Assembly (NCBI RefSeq): GCF_025399195.1
Contig: NW_026252088.1
Span: 558,001-622,000 of the forward strand
Direction of reading: 5' to 3'
Origin: Umbelopsis ramanniana AG
Taxonomy: Eukaryota > Mucoromycota > Umbelopsidomycetes > Umbelopsidales > Umbelopsidaceae
DNA: 64,000 bases
Within the stretch, counting starts at the first letter, position 1. Each line of letters begins with the position of its first letter. Below the pieces are notes generated by a model, which was not told the DNA's origin, did not search any database, and saw nothing but the letters and a program-made list of their open reading frames with translations. Of the stretch, positions 58,440 to 64,000 are shown piece after piece. The position numbers and the translations under genes were made by a program.

Positions 58440-58763
58440 ATGGCCAATGAGCGTACGGTATTGATTCCAAAGGAGCCCCCGCCGCCCTATACATATACCT
58501 GTCAAAATGCAACCAGCTCAAGTTACATTGCGCAGAGTTTCCGAAAGCCAACTTTCCGCCAATGGCTCGATTCTAAAATGGCGGAACATGATACCATCTT
58601 GCGGAGAATACTGGCCTCCATCATGATCGCCACCATAGTGTCTTCGGCCATTATGCTTTTCCTCTGGAGGCTTCAGCAGCTTGAAAATAACCCAGAGGAT
58701 GGTCCGCCTTCCAAGTTTCCTACTCACCGTCCTTGGTCGGAATCAACTTATTCGACGTCTTGA
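58440..58763 (+). CDS. Orphan single-TM protein, 107 residues
   Basis: A single frame. It starts MANERTVLIPKEPPPPYTYT; PPPPYTY contains a PPxY motif that could bind WW domains of Rsp5/Nedd4 ligases. A basic region, SFRKPTFRQWLDSKMAEH, precedes one transmembrane segment (ILASIMIATIVSSAIMLFLW). The C-terminal tail of about 35 residues is rich in Pro/Ser/Thr. Family unknown. It could be a small substrate adaptor for an Rsp5-type ligase, by analogy with Bsd2/Ndfip, but this is a guess. Confidence 0.55.
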   Translation: MANERTVLIPKEPPPPYTYTCQNATSSSYIAQSFRKPTFRQWLDSKMAEHDTILRRILASIMIATIVSSAIMLFLWRLQQLENNPEDGPPSKFPTHRPWSESTYSTS

Positions 58764-59217
58764 TTTTTTTTGATTTATACACACGCCGACCACGGACATT
58801 AATCCCTCATCCCGCTCTATTTTCAAATATCCATACATACCCCTTCCTCGCTGCGTGCTTGTCCTTATCACAAATATGTCCCATTTCACATTTATACACT
58901 ATAGCTCAATATTCATTTCAGTATCCAGGTCGTAAAAGTATATACACATACTATTTTTGAGAAAGAATCCGGGTTTGCTATAGTGAAATAAATCCTCTTG
59001 TTTCCTGGTCCAACGGCTCGAATGTTGATGAATACGAAGAACTGGATATGAAAAGGACGTTGACAATGAGAGACGGGAATCAATGGATTAGGGGTTACAA
59101 TTGGGCAGGAGGTGTTTCAAACAGCGCAGTGCACTGACAACGTTGGCGGACGTGTTTGTATCGTTCTCTAGTTTTTTTTTTGAGGTTCCATTACTTTCGC
59201 TGCGGGATTTATAAACC
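58764..59217. other. Intergenic region upstream of Ku70
   Basis: No gene supported. It contains the 3' end of the orphan gene and the Ku70 promoter. Confidence 0.5.
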
Positions 59218-61889
59218 ATGAGCAATTCATGGAATCAGCCAAATGAGGACGATGAAGACGAGTTGTTTAAGACCGAGGAAGTTGTGAGCATTATTCCCCA
59301 CTCTCTCTACTGACACGCTTACCTGTACTGACCCGACACTCGCAACCTAGGACGACTATAGCAATCACGACAGCATTCTTATGGTTATTGATGCCAGTCC
59401 TCCTATGCTCCAGCCGCAAGAAAACGGGGAAATTCCTCTGCAATCCGCTCTGGAGTGCGTGAAGTCAGTACTACTCTCCAAGGCGTTCAGTAGCCCGTCT
59501 GACTCGGTTGGCGTGTTGGTATATGGAACTGTACGTACAATTTGAGACGCGAAGTGATATCTGAGGTACTGATTCATGTCTATACAGCGCTCCAAGCAGA
59601 ATGATGCCGGTCACGACCACATTTACATTCTACAGAATATGGACTCACCTGACGCTCCACGCATTAAAGAAATTGAATCGCTTGCAGCCAGTAAGATTCA
59701 TCCTGACCATAATGCGCCATGGAAAATGTTGTCAATTTATAACCGTCATTCACTTTAGATATTAGCGGCTTTGAAGAGGAGTATGGTTCGGTTGCTGACG
59801 AATTTCCACTTGGCAATGTGTTCTGGACAGCATCTAACATATTCTCACTGAGGTATGACGGACGGAAGATGTGCTACTCGCCACTCCCCCTTCCGATTTT
59901 GTGACATATTCTATTTACAGTACAAAGAAGAAGGGTTCGAGACGCATCTTCCTTATTACAAATGAAGATAATCCTCATTCAACGGATATAAGTCTTCGTA
60001 ATGCTGCTATTAGACGCGCCAAGGTAAGATTGCTAAAAGCATACTACATCATATACACATCGAAACTAATGCGATGCATATGCAGGACTTGTTGGAAGTG
60101 GGAATCCGCATCGAGTTGTTTGGCATCGATAAACCAGATCATACTTTCAACAATGAAAGCTTTTATTCGGTAATACTGCACGTGAACGCAAGCATAACGC
60201 AGCGTATCATAACGGAGGGTATTAATCGTTTCTGTAGTCCATTATAGAATCAGATGAAGCTATCAAGACTGCTGAGAGGGATTCTGCATTCCAAACACCA
60301 GTGGAAGCGCCGAAGTCATCAGGCAAACTAGCTGATTTACTTCAGTCGATACGGCGGAAGCAAATCAAAAAGCGATCGGAGTTCCGAATACCGCTGCATT
60401 TGAACGATGAATTAACAATCGGTGTCGTAGGGTAAAATTGTTCGTTTCAAAATTTCTGGGATGTGCATCATCCAGCTAACACCATGTTTATAATTAGCTA
60501 TGCATTGGTTCGAGAACAAGTTCGCAGCAGTTACCAAAAAGTCTTAGTCACGGGTGAACAAGTCAAGGAAGTCGATAGTGTTGTGACTTGGAAATGTGTA
60601 GATACGGATCAATTATTACTGCCTACTGACATCAAGTTTTACTATAATGTCGGAAGCGAGCCAATCGTATTCACGAAAGATGAACTGGATACTATTCGTA
60701 ATTTTGGTGAACCGGGTAGGTCACTGTTGGCGATAAGGTTTCTAGAGAGAGAGGGGGGGTGGCGGCGCTCAACTGACGATCCATTCCTAGGTATTCGAAT
60801 AATCGGGTTCATGGACCAAAATCATGTGCAGGAATACTGGAACATCACCCATGCTTATTTTATATACCCCAATGAGTATGTAAGTAAAAAATCCGTCCCA
60901 TGACACCAAATCGTATATAAAATAATAATAATAATAATATATTAGGAATACCATGGTAGCACGAGGACATTTACTGCCTTATTGCGATCGACGGTGAAAA
61001 GCAAAAAGGCTATCTTGTGTTCTATCATTCGCAGAACAAATGCCCTACCAAAAATAGCCGTGCTACTTCCACAGGAGGAGGCTCTGGATAAGCAAGGTGT
61101 GCAAGTCCGACCCCCTGGCTTTCATGTTATCATCATGCCTTATGCAGATGATATACGTCCTGTTCCAGTGGATCGATTACCGACGGAAGCGACAGATGAG
61201 CAAATCGATGCAGCCAAGGCATTTGTTGAGAAACTAGCATTGAAAGGGAGATTTGATCCGCTTGTCTATGAAAACCCTTGTAAGTTCCATCTAAAAATAA
61301 CAGTGCTACATTTTTTTTTTAATATTAATATACTTTATGATCTAGTTCTACAGCGGCATTATGCAGGGCTTCAGGCTGCAGCTTTGGAACATCCTATTGA
61401 AGCTGTTGTCGATAAGACGATGCCCCGAAACGAAGCTATCTTTAAGGCAAGTCCAGTGAAACCGCCATAGCCGACATCTACATTGGTACTAAATAGTCTG
61501 TTCAGAGGATAGGCAATGAAATCCAGGCGTTTAACGAAATCGTGCAGCGGAGCTCAGCCGCCTCACAGCCCTCTCAATACAATCAATTGGTATGGCAACA
61601 TTATCGGAACGGACTTATCGACATTGCTCTAATCATTCTGACGTCCACGTGTTTTGATTTCTAGGACGATGAAGTTGAACTGCATTGGCGAGAGCAAACT
61701 CTCAACCAGGTAGGTTCATTAATTGGCGAACTGAGACTTTTCTGTGCCTTGCTAAATGTTCCCCTGCCTTAGTGTACTGTGCCCATTTTGAAGCAATGGC
61801 TGCTCAACAAGGGCCTGGCCGCCAAAGGTCGGAAGGCAGATTTGATGGCTCAAGTTGACCAGTACCTTAAAGCTCATACTCAGTCTTGA
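59218..61889 (+). CDS. KU70: Ku70, DNA end-binding subunit of NHEJ
   Basis: Ku70 pairs with Ku80 to bind DNA ends in non-homologous end joining and at telomeres. The start MSNSWNQPNEDDEDELFKTE is the acidic N-terminus. The vWA-like domain follows (HDSILMVIDASPPMLQP, then LECVKSVLLSKAFSSPSDSV and GVLVYGT). The central beta-barrel has IPLHLNDELTIGVVG and PTDIKFYYNVGSEP, then, after removing a 75-base intron (60716-60790), FGEPGIRIIGFMDQNHVQEY. Further segments are KKAILCSIIRRTNALPKIAV and PPGFHVIIMPYADDIRPVPV. The C-terminus is a SAP domain, WLLNKGLAAKGRKADLMAQV, ending AHTQS. More than ten exons. One intron (about 60881-60945) holds an AAT repeat. All expected domains are present. Confidence 0.94.
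60925..60941. repeat. AAT trinucleotide microsatellite in a Ku70 intron
   Basis: About five to six units of AAT in the intron between the beta-barrel exons of Ku70, just before the TATTAG acceptor. Confidence 0.7.
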
Positions 61890-62396
61890 GGAAAAGCAGG
61901 AAGAATATTTTTTACAATAAAGAAAAAAAAAAAAAAATTCTATTCCGTCATGCTACGGGTGATAACGTGCGGGCTCTTTGAGCAGTTCTACTTTAATTGC
62001 ACGTAGACTCCGTTGCAAAGGGATAAATGGATCACTTGCAAAGCTTAAAGAATGGATTAATAAGTCGAGCGTGGTTAGAGTTCGAGGTTTTCTCGAAGAA
62101 AGAGGGTACGTAATGCATGAGGTGTAACGAGCGAGCGAACCTCATTAGTGTCTAGATTGGCTGGTTGGTGCATGTTTCAACCTGTTTCAAAGACTGCCGC
62201 AGTTCAAAAGTGGTTTGCCCTAGGAATTCGTCACCGTCGGTTATCAAGGGCTGATCCGAGAGCGATTTAGACCCCGACTCAACCCTTCTTTTTTTTTATA
62301 TCACCGGCTGATCCAAATCTGGCAGAGCCTATAAATTGGCTGCCTTGACGTCCATTGTTTTTCATCTTTCTTTCACATCCGTTTCTCTTTCTCACA
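61890..62396. other. Intergenic region, Ku70 3' end and arrestin promoter
   Basis: No gene is seen. An A-rich tract (about 61920-61937) lies just after the Ku70 stop. A TATA-like CTATAAATTG occurs near 62329-62338, about 60 bases upstream of the arrestin start. Confidence 0.5.
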
Positions 62397-63737
62397 ATGC
62401 CTTCTCGAAGCAGAGACGATTTGACAGCAACGATCGATATAGACCCTTCCTTCACTGGAATCATCTACGGGTATGCCGATGATGAAGCAGAAGGATGTGT
62501 TGTCAAAGGCGCGTGCACATTGCATGTTGTCAAACCTTGCAAAATTCGACGTCTTTTCGTCAGCTTGGACGGAAAACTCAAAGTCAACATTAAGGCTCCT
62601 GTTTCCATTTCTCCAGCTTCAGAAGGTGTGGAAACTCGCACGCTTATTTCCAAACATAAACACTATCATGGCGAAGATGGTCAAATGGAAATTCTGCAGC
62701 CTGGCGATCACGTTTATCCTTTTGAGTTTGAACTGCCATCCACCCTGCCAGCCACCTTCCACAGCAAGCATGGTCACATCAGTTACCGTATTCGATTATG
62801 TATCCACCGACCCATGTTCAGCAACGACATCACCGCCAAAAAGGAAATCGTGCTTCGACGGTGTTTAATGGACGAATGGTCATCAGGCACCAGTGCGAAT
62901 GAAAAAGTTGAAGGCGTTTTTGAACAGTTGATGCACTATAAAGCCAGTGCCCCCGGCATGACCTATAGAGAAGGAGGACTTGTCAAGCTCAATCTCAATT
63001 TTGATTTGTTACATCCATACACCTCATCCATTCGAGAAATATCCTGTGCCCTACAAGAAACCATTCAATATCGCACCACTGGCATCCAGGCCGTGAATGC
63101 TCATTCATCCAGCAAACTTGACGTTCAATTCCCACTTGGGTGCAGTACCTTCTACCCATCTAAGGCTTCTGATTATGATCCTAGTGAAACGCATGACTAC
63201 AATGCAGTGTTTCGGGTGTGGCCAAGAGTGCATGCAGATACAAATACAAAGTTGCTCAAGGTTTCACACAAGCTGGTCATCAATGTGAGCGTTGAAGATC
63301 GCTCAAATAAGGTAACTTACTCGGAAGGCAAGCCAAGATCCAAGTCGGCTCCAACTACACCTGCATGCTCAGATAATGAAGAAGACGATGAAGAGGACCC
63401 AGTACGAAGCTCATCATCCAGTATTCGAAGTAATTCTTCCTCCACCTCATCTTCCTCCATCGCTTTACCCATGAACCTACCACGGCCCAAGCCCTTCCGA
63501 TCAAGGTCCAGCGTGCAATTGAGCGCATATCCTGTGAGGAATTGCAAATTGGAGATACCTCTCGTCGTCACGTCAAGAGAACATGTTTGGGAAGGTGAAA
63601 TGCCTACACCACCCGCATATGAAACGCAAGAAGGCCCCCCCTCCTACTTCAATACCGTCGTAGCCCTACCACCCGTACCCGATTATGACAACAGCCAAGC
63701 CACTGAGCCTCAAGCTGCCACAGCCTCTGCCTATTAA
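62397..63737 (+). CDS. Alpha-arrestin (ART-type Rsp5 adaptor)
   Basis: Alpha-arrestins link nutrient transporters to Nedd4/Rsp5 ubiquitin ligases. The single exon starts MPSRSRDDLTATIDIDPSFT. The arrestin N-domain has CVVKGACTLHVVKPCKIRRL, VSLDGKLKV, ILQPGDHVYPFEFELPSTLP and HGHISYRIRLCIHRPMF. The C-domain begins near 62980 (GGLVKLNLNFDLLHPYTSSI). A Ser-rich acidic linker (63355-63460) includes EEDDEEDPVRSSSSSIRSNS. The C-terminal tail carries two PPxY motifs, PPAYETQEGPPSYFNTV, the expected WW-domain ligands. Length is 446 residues. Starting at 62397 rather than 62355 avoids a hydrophobic leader that arrestins lack. Confidence 0.9.
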   Translation: MPSRSRDDLTATIDIDPSFTGIIYGYADDEAEGCVVKGACTLHVVKPCKIRRLFVSLDGKLKVNIKAPVSISPASEGVETRTLISKHKHYHGEDGQMEILQPGDHVYPFEFELPSTLPATFHSKHGHISYRIRLCIHRPMFSNDITAKKEIVLRRCLMDEWSSGTSANEKVEGVFEQLMHYKASAPGMTYREGGLVKLNLNFDLLHPYTSSIREISCALQETIQYRTTGIQAVNAHSSSKLDVQFPLGCSTFYPSKASDYDPSETHDYNAVFRVWPRVHADTNTKLLKVSHKLVINVSVEDRSNKVTYSEGKPRSKSAPTTPACSDNEEDDEEDPVRSSSSSIRSNSSSTSSSSIALPMNLPRPKPFRSRSSVQLSAYPVRNCKLEIPLVVTSREHVWEGEMPTPPAYETQEGPPSYFNTVVALPPVPDYDNSQATEPQAATASAY

Positions 63738-63912
63738 CCAATTGCATTGCCCTCTATACCTCATGTAATTACACTGCAACTCCCATGCATTTTTTTTTCT
63801 ACATTCTCTATTTTAAATCATGCCTAAACCAAGACTCATTTCATGCTCTTCAATGTACATATCAAAACAAAAATAAACTAAGACGAAACCATTCTAAGAA
63901 TATGTAATTTTT
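63738..63912. terminator. Convergent 3' region, arrestin and right-edge gene
   Basis: AT-rich sequence between two stop codons on opposite strands. An AAATAAA-like signal (ACAAAAATAAACT near 63868-63880) could serve polyadenylation of the arrestin mRNA. Confidence 0.4.
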
Positions 63913-64000
63913 TCACTCAGATTGTCTGGCTAGTTTATCGATGAGGGTCCGCTCCGAAACAAGGTAGCGTTCGGCCGAACCACCGACGTCAAGAAAGCGC
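63913..64000 (-). CDS. C-terminal end of an unidentified gene (partial)
   Basis: Reading leftward from the right edge gives 28 codons ending in TGA at 63913-63915: RFLDVGGSAERYLVSERTLI then DKLARQSE. The composition (no stops, balanced charge, GC-richer than the neighbouring intergenic DNA) supports coding. The gene continues beyond the window. I do not recognise the protein. Confidence 0.5.
   Translation of the reverse strand, partial: RFLDVGGSAERYLVSERTLIDKLARQSE

Overview
The window is a gene-dense piece of a fungal nuclear genome. Genes carry several short GT-AG introns (mostly 50-90 nt), polyadenylation regions are AT-rich, and the product set is typically fungal: LEU2, ILV2, ILV5, NOC3, VPS27, Ku70, and a cytokinesis protein with SH3 and transglutaminase-like domains. 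The high intron density in housekeeping genes, the arrestin and UGT types and the P450 style suggest an early-diverging filamentous fungus such as a Mucoromycota species. This is an inference from style, not a proven identification. About 29 protein genes, one tRNA-Ala and one gene fragment at the right edge can be supported.

Layout. 0.6-7.2 kb: poly(A) polymerase (-) and U1-70K (+) diverge from a promoter of under 200 bp, followed by an IML2/TTC39-like gene. 7.4-12.5 kb: mitochondrial ribosomal protein mS23, nucleolar NOC3, and an OXR1/TLDc gene reconstructed from small exons. 13-25 kb: an orphan gene, uridine phosphorylase, adenylate kinase 6 (FAP7), LEU2, a CYK3-like gene, a tetraspan membrane protein, a GOST-type seven-TM protein and an MCUR1/DUF1640 coiled-coil protein. 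25-27.5 kb: gene-poor, with one tRNA-Ala(AGC). 27.6-31.8 kb: ILV2 and ILV5 diverge around a perfect Gcn4-type site. With LEU2 about 10 kb away, three branched-chain amino acid genes lie within 15.5 kb.

32.6-50.6 kb is the accessory part. It holds a UDP-glycosyltransferase (-), an orphan seven-TM protein, and then six same-strand genes in the order P450-PhzF-P450-P450-PhzF-P450. This looks like a tandemly duplicated three-gene module. All four P450s share intron positions, including a 24-nt microexon. The fourth has lost the conserved acidic residue of the I-helix oxygen-activation motif. This array is the best candidate for an undescribed pathway. A small orphan tetraspan gene closes the region.

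52-64 kb: a Mid2-like Ser/Thr-rich surface sensor, VPS27 (ESCRT-0), an MFS transporter, a small Cys-rich probably GPI-anchored protein, a single-TM orphan, Ku70 with a C-terminal SAP domain, and an alpha-arrestin with PPxY motifs. The C-terminal exon of an unidentified minus-strand gene runs off the right edge.

Other points of note are a Val at the sulfonylurea-resistance site of ILV2, an intact Cys-His-Asp triad in the CYK3-like protein, and a stop-free 75-nt intron in Ku70. Exon boundaries were read by eye from splice signals and family similarity, so individual junctions may be off by a few bases.
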